Assembly: GCA_033765235.1 (NCBI GenBank)
Contig: JANRIG010000011.1
Location: 1-64,000, forward strand
Reading direction: 5' to 3'
Origin: JANRIG01 sp033765235
Lineage (GTDB): Bacteria; Bacteroidota; Bacteroidia; Cytophagales; UBA9547
DNA length: 64,000 nucleotides
Shown here piece by piece: positions 18,691 through 27,493 of the stretch; positions within the stretch are counted from its first letter, which is position 1; the number at the start of each line of letters is the position of its first letter. The position numbers and the translations under genes are program-made. The notes under the pieces were generated by a model. That model was given only the letters and a program-made list of their open reading frames with translations, searched no databases and was not told the DNA's origin.

Positions 18691-19375
18691 CTACTCCACC
18701 ACCATTTTCAGGTGTGTTACTTTATTAGGATAATTCATTTGTACGATATATATGCCCGATGTAAGCCCTTGAATGTCATATTCTTGCTGCCCAGTGTTGG
18801 TATATACCACTTGCCCTATCACATTGGTTATGGTCAGTGTGCCTGCCTCTTGCGATATTATCTTGCAGCTGCCCGCATTAGGGTTGGGCACAATGGTAAA
18901 TCTTGGCGCTGTATCAGATGATATATTGGTATTGCCTGCTTGAGCAATGTTTGATTTGGAACTGGTATAGGCTTCGGTGCGTGCCGTAGGGTTGCAGCCA
19001 CCCGTCACCACTTCTACTTGGTAATATAGTGTGCCGCTCACAGGGGCATTGCTGTCTGTAAAGCTGGTGTTGTTGCCCGATACTCCGTTTACAAAGGCTA
19101 AATTGCTGCTTGATGTACCTCTGTATATATTATAGGTGCTCACGGTGGTGCCCTCATAGGCTGTCCATATCAGGTTCCAAGTGTTGTCATTGAGCCCTTT
19201 GTTAATGGTGAGGTGCCGGATAATGTGCCCTTGGACTCCACCAATAATCATCTGTGGGTGTGCCTGCAAATCGTTCTAAAAATGTACCAGTCGTTTTTTG
19301 GGCATTTGCTATAATTAAAAGGCTTAAAATGAGCGAAATAGATGCTAAGTAACGTAAGTTGTAAATTTGTATCAT
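18691..19375 (-). pseudogene. Frameshifted T9SS cargo remnant: signal peptide, Fn3-like domain, type A sorting tail
   Basis: The open frame 18691-19269 encodes an Fn3-like domain (STYNIYRGTSSSNLAFV) and a type IX secretion type A sorting tail (FTIVPNPNAGSCKI ... SGIYIVQM), but lacks a signal peptide. A different frame just upstream, from the ATG at 19375, encodes one: MIQIYNLRYLASISLILSLL, then ANAQKTTGTFLERFAG, running to a stop near 19203. The two frames differ by one base, so the gene is broken between about 19200 and 19300. In intact proteins this Fn3-tail arrangement ends a much larger secreted protein, so an internal deletion is also likely. Confidence 0.7.
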
Positions 19376-19564
19376 AATTGTTGGAGTTAATAATAAAGTT
19401 TCAAATATATGACTATATTTATAAATAAAAACTGTATCTCAAAAAAATTACAAAAATGATAATATGGATGTACAATATTACGCCATCATGTGTTGGGGTT
19501 TGTACGGGTGCTTAGGGTTTACATCAAGTTTCTGCTCCAAAGGCAATATTACCAAATCCATAGC

Positions 19565-19897
19565 CTAGATAGGCAATGCTCCAAAGAGTGGCTCGGTATT
19601 GCCTTTGAGTACTACTGCATCAGTAGTGCACCAACGGTTTTTGAAGTTTACCTCTATACCGGCTGCTTTTTCTAATTTTATCACTGTGCCATTGGCAAGG
19701 GTAAATATTTGTTTGTCTTTGGCAGTGAGTCCGAGTTGAGTTTTTATTTCTTCATTAATAGCCATCATTACCGCACCGCTATCCACCATCATGCGTACGG
19801 GCAATTTGCGGATTGAGGTTTCTTTTATATATCCATTTTTTGCTAAGGCTTTATCTTCAGCATTTATTAAATCTATCGTGGCGTATACTAGTCCCAT
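19565..19897 (-). CDS. Clan AA retropepsin-like aspartic protease, cut by an in-frame TAG
   Basis: The 110-aa open frame contains the single active-site motif MMVDSGAVMMAI (Asp-Ser-Gly in place of Asp-Thr-Gly) and a GA-P flap-end motif close to its last residues, as in small bacterial retropepsin-like proteins that work as dimers. It ends GALPI at a TAG (19565-19567). The same frame continues without a break for 28 codons (AMDLVILPLEQKLDVNPKHP and eight more) to TAA at 19478-19480, which is what the family normally carries after GA-IP-E-x-MD. I therefore read the TAG as a nonsense mutation (GAG to TAG); the gene is probably disabled. Confidence 0.72.
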   Translation of the reverse strand: MGLVYATIDLINAEDKALAKNGYIKETSIRKLPVRMMVDSGAVMMAINEEIKTQLGLTAKDKQIFTLANGTVIKLEKAAGIEVNFKNRWCTTDAVVLKGNTEPLFGALPI

Positions 19898-20242
19898 ATT
19901 TTATATAAATTTTTACAAATATGGATTTTCGTCAAAATTACACAACTGTAATGCATATACAATAGTAATTTGGTATTGAATTGATACTTATAAAAAACAT
20001 ATTATTATTATTTATCAAAAAGTAAATACAACCATGAAGGCATGAAGATACATTAAGATATAACTACTTAGTGTGCCTGCCTATTAATTTTTTAAACGCA
20101 TAATTATGATAAACTCCTCAAAATAAAACTAATGGTACATATTAGCCTTGTTATTATCACACCTTATAATACAAGATTGATTTTCTAAGGCATATTAGGT
20201 GTCTCTATGCTTGTCATGAATACGGGGGTAGTATGGCTTGCA
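19898..20242. other. Intergenic region, nothing recognised
   Basis: About 345 AT-rich bases between the aspartic protease start and the end of amt hold no ORF above about 20 codons, no tRNA and no clear terminator. Confidence 0.5.
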
Positions 20243-21553
20243 TCATACATTCTCGCCATGCTGGCTCAAGTCCATTCCCATTTTATAATCTTCCTCAGAG
20301 GGCTTGAGCGGCGATATAATGTCTGTGATTTTGAGCAACAGCAATGAACCAAAAAAAGCAAAAGCTGCCACTATGCACAGTGCTATTAAATGTGTTATAA
20401 ACAAGGTGGTTTCGCCATATGCAAGACCATTGCCTGTAGTATTGGCACTATTCACGGCTTTGTTTGCAAAAATAGCGGTCATTATCATGCCCATCATACC
20501 TCCTACGCCATGGCAAGGAAACACATCTAAGGTATCGTGCAGCCTTGATACTGCCTTCCAAGACGATACCATATTGCTAATGATAGATGCTACTACTCCT
20601 ATCACAATACTTGAGGGTATGGTGACAAAACCACAGGCAGGGGTAATGGCTACCAACCCTACCACTGCACCTATACAAAAGCCTATGGCTGAGGGCTTTT
20701 TGCCTCGTACCACATCTATAAGTACCCATGCCAATCCGGCAGAGGCAGAGGCTGTATTGGTAGCACCAAATGCACTTACGGCCAATGCACCTGAGCCTAC
20801 TGCACTTCCTGCATTGAAACCAAACCAACCAAACCAAAGCAGACCTGTTCCTAATAGTACGAATGGAATATTAGCAGGTGCATGAGGGTCACTGCCTTTG
20901 TCGCCTTTGAGGTATATTGATGCTGCTAATGCTGCCAATCCGGCCGACATGTGTACTACAGTGCCTCCTGCAAAATCTAAAACACCCATTTTAAACAAAA
21001 ATCCGTCGGGGTGCCATGTCATGTGTGCCAATGGGGCATATATAAATACACTAAACAAGCATATGAATAGTATGTATGACTCAAACTTGATACGCTCAGA
21101 AAATGTGCCACTGATGAGAGCCGGCGTGATAATGGCAAATTTTAGTTGAAAAAATGCAAACAATGCCAATGGAATGGTAGGTGCCAGCGACCATGGCTTG
21201 CCATCTATAACGCCTGAAAACATAAAAAATGAAAAAGGATTGCCTATAAAACCACCCAAAGACTCACCAAACGACAAGCTAAAACCTATTACAACCCATA
21301 GCACTGATATTACTCCCATGGCTATGAAACTTTGCAACATGGTAGAAATAATATTTTTATTATCTATCATGCCTCCATAAAAGTAGGCTAAGCCGGGTGT
21401 CATGATAAGTACCAGTGCAGATGCCACCAGCATCCATCCTATATCGCCGGCTACTAAACCCTCAGTGACTACAGGGCCGGGTACGTTAGGAAACATGGTA
21501 GCCAACACCACAATTATCATTAGGCCTAAGAAAGGTATATATCTTTTTTTCAT
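20243..21553 (-). CDS. amt: Ammonium transporter
   Basis: Amt proteins form trimers in the inner membrane and admit ammonium. The 436-aa protein has about eleven helices after an N-terminal signal-like segment. Key residues can be placed: Asp193 in LDFAGGTVVH, the twin pore histidines His201 and His348 (FPCHGVGGMMG), and ALISGTFSERIKF near 145. It is a classical AmtB type. The gene is alone: no glnK or other PII gene sits on either side, although amtB-glnK is the common arrangement. Confidence 0.96.
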   Translation of the reverse strand: MKKRYIPFLGLMIIVVLATMFPNVPGPVVTEGLVAGDIGWMLVASALVLIMTPGLAYFYGGMIDNKNIISTMLQSFIAMGVISVLWVVIGFSLSFGESLGGFIGNPFSFFMFSGVIDGKPWSLAPTIPLALFAFFQLKFAIITPALISGTFSERIKFESYILFICLFSVFIYAPLAHMTWHPDGFLFKMGVLDFAGGTVVHMSAGLAALAASIYLKGDKGSDPHAPANIPFVLLGTGLLWFGWFGFNAGSAVGSGALAVSAFGATNTASASAGLAWVLIDVVRGKKPSAIGFCIGAVVGLVAITPACGFVTIPSSIVIGVVASIISNMVSSWKAVSRLHDTLDVFPCHGVGGMMGMIMTAIFANKAVNSANTTGNGLAYGETTLFITHLIALCIVAAFAFFGSLLLLKITDIISPLKPSEEDYKMGMDLSQHGENV

Positions 21554-21582
21554 TTTTAGTGTGTAAACTTATTTTGAGGGTG

Positions 21583-21611
21583 CAAATGTACAAAAACATC
21601 AAAAATTCAAA
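21583..21611 (-). promoter_or_regulatory. Promoter-like site upstream of amt
   Basis: On the minus strand TTTG (21611-21608), 17 bases, then TACATTTG (21590-21583). The -7 element is a full match, but the spacing is shorter than the usual 19-21. It lies 30 bases before the amt ATG. Confidence 0.4.
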
Positions 21612-21721
21612 AGACCTTTTAAAAAAATGATAAAAAAAATATTAATTTATGTTTTTTTTATACTTTCATGTACTATTTTGGGTATAAATACTGATATATT
21701 TTAAATTTTTACTCATAATAC

Positions 21722-22048
21722 TTATTTCAATTTTTTGTTCTCTATATGCCTCTTGGCATCGCGGTTTGTTTTCTTTTCTATGTTGCGGGCAAATGCATCT
21801 GTAAGGTCAATGCTTGTTTGGTTGGCTATACATATTATTACAAACAATACATCTGCCAGCTCACCGGCGAGGTCTTGCTCACTTTCTGTATCTTTGGATG
21901 ACTGCTCGCCATATTTTCGCGCCATGATGCGTGCCACTTCGCCCACTTCTTCCATAAGCAGGGCTGTGTTGGTGAGCTCGTTGAAGTATCTTACACCATA
22001 CTGTTTTATCCACTCATCTACCTTGTTTTGCGCTTGCTGAATAGTCAT
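21722..22048 (-). CDS. MazG-like nucleotide pyrophosphohydrolase
   Basis: The 108-aa protein is a single all-alpha MazG-like domain. It has the metal-binding ExxE...ExxD pattern: LLMEEVGEVARIMARK near residue 32 and LAGELADVLFVIICIANQ near 60. Such enzymes hydrolyse NTPs or modified dNTPs and act in house-cleaning. The start at 22048 (MTIQQAQNKVDEW) fits the family and leaves 42 bases to the divergent methyltransferase; the ATG at 22087 would add 13 hydrophobic residues. Confidence 0.85.
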   Translation of the reverse strand: MTIQQAQNKVDEWIKQYGVRYFNELTNTALLMEEVGEVARIMARKYGEQSSKDTESEQDLAGELADVLFVIICIANQTSIDLTDAFARNIEKKTNRDAKRHIENKKLK

Positions 22049-22090
22049 AAAATATATAATTTTGATTAAGATTACAAAATTGTACAAAAT

Positions 22091-23449
22091 ATGTCACAAA
22101 ACAGCACCCTGCCATCCAAATTCATATCACGTATAGCTACACAATTACCTGATTATGATATGTTAATAGCAGCGTTAGATGATGTACCCACTGTAGCTGT
22201 GCGCACAAATTCATTAAAGACAGATTTGACAGGAAATATACACAAAAATGTGCCTTGGTGCAGCACAGGGTACTATCTGCATGTGCGACCCATATTTACC
22301 ATAGACCCGCTTTTTCATGCCGGGGCATACTATGTGCAGGAGGCATCTTCTCAGTTTTTAGACTATATATTGAGAAATATATTGCCCCAAAACCCTCTCA
22401 AAGTGCTTGACTTATGTGCCTCGCCGGGTGGCAAAAGTACTTTAGCCGTCAGCATATTACCCCAAAGGTCATTATTAGTAGCCAATGATGCCATACATAC
22501 ACGAATACCTGCCCTATGCGACAATCTTTCACGATGGGGATATGCTAACTATATGGTGACTTGCAACGATGCTTCAGATTTTGCACAGTTAGGCGAATAT
22601 TTTGATGTAATATTAGTAGATGCTCCTTGCTCAGGCGAGGGCATGTTCAGAAAAATAGTACACAGCCGCAGTGAGTGGTCTGTAGAGCATGTGCAGCATT
22701 GCAGTATGCGCCAAAAACGTATAGTGAGCGATGTGCTGCCCTGCCTTAAACAAGGTGGCTATCTCATATATAGTACTTGTACATTTGCCCCACAAGAAAA
22801 CGAAGATAATGTACAACACTTTACCACTGAGCTGCCACTACAAAACATTACAAGTGGTATAGAAGTACCAGATGAATGGAAAATTACAAAATCTGAATTT
22901 GGATTTCATTTTTATCCTCATCGTTTGCAAGGCGAGGGGTTTTTTATCAGTATTTTGCAAAAATGTGATGAATATCACTCACTACACAAATCAAGCAACA
23001 AAAAAAGACATTATGCGGAGGTGTATAAAGACAAAGGCAATATTATAAAACCTTATTTGAAAAATTATGATGACTATTCATTTTTTTATATGAATGAGTA
23101 CATACATACTATTGACAATAGCTATACAGAAGACTTGCAATATCTATTATCGAGGGTTAATGTAAGATATGCGGGTGTGTGTGTGGGCAAAATAGCTCAC
23201 AATGAGCCTGTGCCTTCACATGATTTGGCACTGTGTTTGCAAATCAATGAAAACCTGCCGTGTGTAGAAACAGACATAGACAATGCTATAAAGTTTCTTA
23301 AAAAGGGAAGTATAAATTTTGACAAACAATATCCCAATGGTTGGTATCTTGTCAGATATCAGGGGCTTAATTTGGGGTGGATAAAAGTAATAGGAAACAG
23401 ATATAATAATTATTATCCTAATGAGTTGCGCATATTGAAAGATTTTTGA
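22091..23449 (+). CDS. RsmF-like 16S rRNA (cytosine-5) methyltransferase
   Basis: NOL1/NOP2/Sun-family methyltransferase. The 452-aa protein has the SAM-binding motif LDLCASPGGKS (106-116), motif IV DAPCSGEGMFRK with Cys180, and motif VI STCTF with Cys230, the two cysteines needed for m5C formation and enzyme release. The C-terminal third (about 300-452) is a PUA-like domain as in RsmF/YebU. The most likely target is 16S rRNA; the exact position is not shown by the sequence. Confidence 0.9.
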   Translation: MSQNSTLPSKFISRIATQLPDYDMLIAALDDVPTVAVRTNSLKTDLTGNIHKNVPWCSTGYYLHVRPIFTIDPLFHAGAYYVQEASSQFLDYILRNILPQNPLKVLDLCASPGGKSTLAVSILPQRSLLVANDAIHTRIPALCDNLSRWGYANYMVTCNDASDFAQLGEYFDVILVDAPCSGEGMFRKIVHSRSEWSVEHVQHCSMRQKRIVSDVLPCLKQGGYLIYSTCTFAPQENEDNVQHFTTELPLQNITSGIEVPDEWKITKSEFGFHFYPHRLQGEGFFISILQKCDEYHSLHKSSNKKRHYAEVYKDKGNIIKPYLKNYDDYSFFYMNEYIHTIDNSYTEDLQYLLSRVNVRYAGVCVGKIAHNEPVPSHDLALCLQINENLPCVETDIDNAIKFLKKGSINFDKQYPNGWYLVRYQGLNLGWIKVIGNRYNNYYPNELRILKDF

Positions 23450-23644
23450 AGTAAATAGCTGTACAAACCTTAATATGCAATATCGAAATTAGTAGAATGA
23501 GTGAATAATGTGCCTTATTTTGGAGCATTTGTACTATTTATATGGGGATAATAAGGGTCAAATTAATAGTAGATTGCTCGTACTATTACTTATAGATAGG
23601 TATTATTAATAACTTATAGCGAGAGGTCAAAAGTGGTGCAGTAT

Positions 23645-24553
23645 CTAAGGCTCATTTTTCAAGATAAGGTCATAGTTGTCGGAGTTAGTGGGGTCCATGA
23701 GTTTGAGCAATGTCATGGCTTTGGTGCGTATTTCCATGTCTCCATCCTGAAATATTTTAATAAGTTCTGCATCTTTGCTATTGAAATAGGTGCGAAGCAG
23801 GCATGAGTTTGGTCTTTGGTCAAAGGTTTTTTTGATTAAATTTAGACAGTCTAATATTTTTTTTCTGCCATCTATAGGGTTTTGTATCATCTTGTCCAAA
23901 GCCTGTCTATAGTAAATGTAAGTAGCCTCCCTGAATTCTTTGAACTGCACATGTGCCAAGTTTTCGAGCAACCAATAGCGGTTGTTTGGGTTGCCCCCTT
24001 GCGATCCCCAACCTTCTTCGCCACTGCTTTGCGCAGCAGCCTGCAACACATTTACAGCTTTGTCGAAATGCGGAGTGCCTGCAAATCTTGAAAACGAGTC
24101 ATAATCCATTCCTAATGCTATATATACATAAAATGCCAGCATTGACGCCAGATTAGTAGTGTAGGTGTTCTCATTGAAATCCAGACTTTGATCTTGGTTG
24201 TACACAAAGTTAAAATCTTTGTCCAAAAAGTTGAGCAAAATGGTCTCATATCCGCTGCCGTACACCGGTCTCACCACAGTGATTTGGGTAATGGCTTTGA
24301 AGCTATTGTTGTTGCCTGACATATCCTGCAGCTTAATATTTATTTTCATATTTATTTTCTCTCCCGGGTCAAATTTGTCCAATGTCCATTGCCTATTGTT
24401 GAGAAAGTTGGTAATGTCTGACTTCATGTTTGTAAATATAGACTTGTCTTGCAACTGTATCTGCTCTGCATCTATTAGCACTACTGCAAATATTTCCTGA
24501 GCAACAGATTGTGAAACAATAATAAAAGCAATAATACTTAGCAATATTTTCAT
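23645..24553 (-). CDS. porD: Type IX secretion protein PorD (DUF4835)
   Basis: The 302-aa protein matches the DUF4835/PorD family: signal peptide (residues 1-18), FTNMKSDITNFLNNRQWT near 41, TQITVVRPVYGSGYETILLNF near 87, YVYIALGMDYDSFS near 142, and a helical C-terminal region ending LMDPTNSDNYDLIL. PorD is a periplasmic or outer-membrane-associated component of type IX secretion in Bacteroidota. It fits the sorting-tail proteins elsewhere in the window. It is not in a por operon here; neighbours are unrelated. Confidence 0.85.
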   Translation of the reverse strand: MKILLSIIAFIIVSQSVAQEIFAVVLIDAEQIQLQDKSIFTNMKSDITNFLNNRQWTLDKFDPGEKINMKINIKLQDMSGNNNSFKAITQITVVRPVYGSGYETILLNFLDKDFNFVYNQDQSLDFNENTYTTNLASMLAFYVYIALGMDYDSFSRFAGTPHFDKAVNVLQAAAQSSGEEGWGSQGGNPNNRYWLLENLAHVQFKEFREATYIYYRQALDKMIQNPIDGRKKILDCLNLIKKTFDQRPNSCLLRTYFNSKDAELIKIFQDGDMEIRTKAMTLLKLMDPTNSDNYDLILKNEP

Positions 24554-24679
24554 AATGCAAATTTGCTAAATAAACGTGAAAAATTCGCTATATTATATAT
24601 AATTAGTTACTTTAAAGATTATATTAATAGGTTTTGAGCTGCCTATATTCAGGATACTTTATTTGGGATTGACCTTGTG

Positions 24680-25537
24680 TCATCCTCTTTGCAATATGTG
24701 CCCGTAGGCATCTACACGGCGGTCTCTGAAAAACGGCCATCGCACCCTTGTGTCATTCACGGCTCTCATATCTACCTCATTCATAAGGTATTGCTCACTT
24801 TTAGCATCTGAGGTCAATAGCATTTTGCCCATAGGGTCTGCTATAAAGCCATTGCCCCAAAATGTAAGGTCTTGCTCGGTGCCTACCCTGTTAGCGGCAC
24901 ACACATAGCACCCGTTGGCTATGGCATGGCTTCGCTGTATGGTGCGCCATGCGTCCAATTGCCCTGCCTGCATGGCTTTGGGCTCTTTGCTATCCCAGCC
25001 TATAGCGGTAGGGTAAAATATTATTTGAGCCCCCATGAGTGCGGTGATACGTGCAGCCTCAGGATACCACTGATCCCAACATATAAGTGTGCCTATTTTG
25101 CCGTAAGGTGTGTCAAATGTTTTGAACCCTAAATCGCCCGGAGCAAAATAAAATTTTTCGTCAAAACCCGGGTCCTGAGGGATGTGCATCTTGCGATATA
25201 TGCCTGATAGTGAGCCATCGGTGCCTATTATTAAGTTGGTATTGAAATACAACCCGTCCATAAGCTTTTCAAATATAGGTACTATGAGCACACATTTATG
25301 TGCTTTGGCTATAGGCGAAAAAAGCTGAAAAGACTCACCATCTGTTTTTTCAGCTAATGCAAACCGCTCATAGTCTTGCCCTTGGCAAAAGTACACACTT
25401 CTGTACATTTCTTGATGGCAGATGATATTTGCCCCAGCTTTGGCTGCCTGTACAGTGTACTCGGCAGACTTTTGCATATTGTGCTGCACGTTTGATGAAC
25501 ATGAGGTTTGTACTATGGCTATTTTTATGATGTCCAT
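24680..25537 (-). CDS. aguB: N-carbamoylputrescine amidase (nitrilase superfamily)
   Basis: AguB hydrolyses N-carbamoylputrescine to putrescine, CO2 and ammonia. The 285-aa protein has the nitrilase triad Glu43 (ICHQEMYRSVYF), Lys116 (YRKMHIPQDPGF) and Cys153 (TLICWDQWYPEAAR), with the tryptophan-rich WDQWYPE and FWGNGFI characteristic of AguB rather than of other carbon-nitrogen hydrolases. Its usual pathway partner, agmatine deiminase AguA, is not in the window. The next gene begins only 7 bases upstream in transcription order terms (stop at 25545), so the two may be co-transcribed. Confidence 0.88.
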   Translation of the reverse strand: MDIIKIAIVQTSCSSNVQHNMQKSAEYTVQAAKAGANIICHQEMYRSVYFCQGQDYERFALAEKTDGESFQLFSPIAKAHKCVLIVPIFEKLMDGLYFNTNLIIGTDGSLSGIYRKMHIPQDPGFDEKFYFAPGDLGFKTFDTPYGKIGTLICWDQWYPEAARITALMGAQIIFYPTAIGWDSKEPKAMQAGQLDAWRTIQRSHAIANGCYVCAANRVGTEQDLTFWGNGFIADPMGKMLLTSDAKSEQYLMNEVDMRAVNDTRVRWPFFRDRRVDAYGHILQRG

Positions 25538-25544
25538 TTTTGAG

Positions 25545-26546
25545 TTAAAATCTGTATTCCAATCCTGTGGTTATTACAAAAGCTCTGGATAATCCGTCAG
25601 GGTTTTTCTTGACCGGGTCAGTAGTAGCTTGGTTTATGGCAGGTGTTTTGTATTGGGTATAAGCTCTATCCATTAGTCCATAGCCTCCCAAGAGTTTTAT
25701 GCCCCAGTGCACGTCAAACCTATATCCCAACCCACCAAGTAGTGTCACAGCTGCACCGTCACTGCCTTCTATTTCGCGTCTTTTATTGTCTACATCCAAG
25801 AAGGTGTCTTTGGTGATGCGGTGTATCCAGAGCAGTCCAAGGTAGGCATTCCAGTTAGAAAATCGCAAGTTTTTTTCTATTCGCCACATCACATCAAAGC
25901 CTCTATGCAACTGTCTTGATTTAGCATAATTGTCTGATATGCTTTTGCTTGACGAGCCATTCCATCTGCCCCATAAAAAGTCATTTTTGTTTTCAGTAAT
26001 ATCATACTGAAATCCTGTGGCAAAGAGCCATCCTCTCGTAATGAGGCTTATGCCACCCAGTATGTCATAGGTGCCTAAGGTGGTTTGGTAATACATGGGC
26101 AGAGCACGGTTTTTGATTTTTACTCCTGCAGAGTCGTCTGCCACAGTGGCATCGGCAGCACCTGTAGGTATCTTGCCCCCGAGTGATAGGTTTATTTGGT
26201 ATGTTTCTTTGCCTACTAGATTGTAGCTCACTGCCAATGACACATCGCCCACGCCATCTTTAGTGGCAAGTTTGCCTTTGAGGTATTGATAGGGCAACTT
26301 TATTTGTGCCGTAAATTTTTTGGATATGCCTATATTCACATCTCCATTCAGGGCTACATTCTGCAAGCCATGCCTGGACTCTCCGTAATACACAGATACT
26401 TCAATACTACGCACCCTTATATTAATTTTTTTGGAATATGCTTGATTGGGCTTCATGGCACCGAGCGTACAAAACCCTGCATCGCTACAGCCTTGCGCAT
26501 ACATAATGTAAGGCAATATTATAAATATTAATGTAATAATTTGCAT
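25545..26546 (-). CDS. Putative outer-membrane beta-barrel protein
   Basis: The 333-aa protein has a signal peptide (residues 1-18) and a run of alternating-residue strands with aromatic girdles, ending in the outer-membrane motif GLEYRF with C-terminal Phe. Stretches such as DGVGDVSLAVSYNL and LSLGGKIPTGAAD resemble transporter-like barrels of the phenol/solute MetA-pathway type, where IP-G follows a glycine-rich strand. The solute is unknown. A single domain covers the whole protein. Confidence 0.65.
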   Translation of the reverse strand: MQIITLIFIILPYIMYAQGCSDAGFCTLGAMKPNQAYSKKINIRVRSIEVSVYYGESRHGLQNVALNGDVNIGISKKFTAQIKLPYQYLKGKLATKDGVGDVSLAVSYNLVGKETYQINLSLGGKIPTGAADATVADDSAGVKIKNRALPMYYQTTLGTYDILGGISLITRGWLFATGFQYDITENKNDFLWGRWNGSSSKSISDNYAKSRQLHRGFDVMWRIEKNLRFSNWNAYLGLLWIHRITKDTFLDVDNKRREIEGSDGAAVTLLGGLGYRFDVHWGIKLLGGYGLMDRAYTQYKTPAINQATTDPVKKNPDGLSRAFVITTGLEYRF

Positions 26547-26608
26547 GGTGTAAATGTAATGATTAACTACAAAATGCCTACTTTATTGGCAAAATTTATT
26601 AATAATTT

Positions 26609-27493
26609 TCAAAACTCTACGCCTGTACTCTTATCGCCCAACACTATCTTTTTGCGCCAAGTCCGCATACCTGTGAATATGCCAATACCTCCTTTGATAT
26701 TACTTACTATAGCTTGAGGGGTACTAAATGGATTGAGGTTGGCAAAAAATGCTGACCGCGTAGTACGGTAATAGTAATAATAGTCTTTGGTACTCCTGTG
26801 TAGATTTATGGTCACTGTGTCGCCGGACCTGAAGCCTGCATCGGTGAATATATATATAGTGTCTGTCTGCGATACAAATTTGGTAGTATCTATATGTATC
26901 TGATTGTAGCGCGTGTTGAGCAATGTATCGCTAAATGAGCTTCCCCTGTTAAAAAATAGCCTGTACACATCATCTATCTCATTTTGTACAGTTATTTTTG
27001 CCCTAAAATTTATCTTTTTCAATACAGAGTCTTGTTTTATTTCTGTGTTCACTTCATAATACATGGTATCAAGTCTTATATCACCGGGTATATATGTACT
27101 TGCAGTAATGTTATTGCCATACGTGTCAGTGATGTTTAGTTCAAAAGCATTTAAGGTGTCGTTGGGTACCAAAGTATTTGATCGGTAGTTGTATATTTTG
27201 GCATAACTATTAGTACGTGCTCCGCTAAAGGTAAGTATTTGTGTGTTGTTGCCATGCACTATTTTCACTTGTGCTGCTGCTACACTGCTCACTATGGCGG
27301 TATCAAAGTAATCTACCGTTTGGGTGAGCAAAAGTCTGTAGGGCTTGCCCGGCTCCAAGTAGCACTCCACCGCCAATTTGGGAGTGTACGGAAGGCGAGG
27401 AATTTCTGCCTCATTTTCAAAGTCATTGTATATAAAGCATGCTTGCAACATTAGAAGCATAATTATATGTATGGGTATATTTATTTTTTTCAT
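26609..27493 (-). CDS. DUF4249 lipoprotein, partner of the TonB receptor
   Basis: The 294-aa protein has a lipoprotein signal (MLLMLQAC, Cys at 19) and the DUF4249 pattern: LAVECYLEPGKPYRLLLTQT near 40, FELNITDTYGNNITASTYIP near 116 and a DTVTINLHRSTKDYYYYYRT near the C-terminus. DUF4249 proteins are coded next to TonB-dependent receptors and are thought to serve as their surface lipoprotein partner, in the way SusD serves SusC. The stop of the receptor gene and this ATG share one base (TAATG), implying coupled translation. Confidence 0.85.
   Translation of the reverse strand: MKKINIPIHIIMLLMLQACFIYNDFENEAEIPRLPYTPKLAVECYLEPGKPYRLLLTQTVDYFDTAIVSSVAAAQVKIVHGNNTQILTFSGARTNSYAKIYNYRSNTLVPNDTLNAFELNITDTYGNNITASTYIPGDIRLDTMYYEVNTEIKQDSVLKKINFRAKITVQNEIDDVYRLFFNRGSSFSDTLLNTRYNQIHIDTTKFVSQTDTIYIFTDAGFRSGDTVTINLHRSTKDYYYYYRTTRSAFFANLNPFSTPQAIVSNIKGGIGIFTGMRTWRKKIVLGDKSTGVEF

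Noticed and set aside
19478..19897. Genetic recoding or readthrough of TAG in the aspartic protease gene
   Set aside because: TAG ends several intact genes in this window, such as sdhA, and no recoding signal is seen; a nonsense mutation is simpler.
20304..20885. A 193-codon plus-strand frame antisense to amt
   Set aside because: Amt on the minus strand has all its pore residues; the antisense frame is a by-product of its codon composition.
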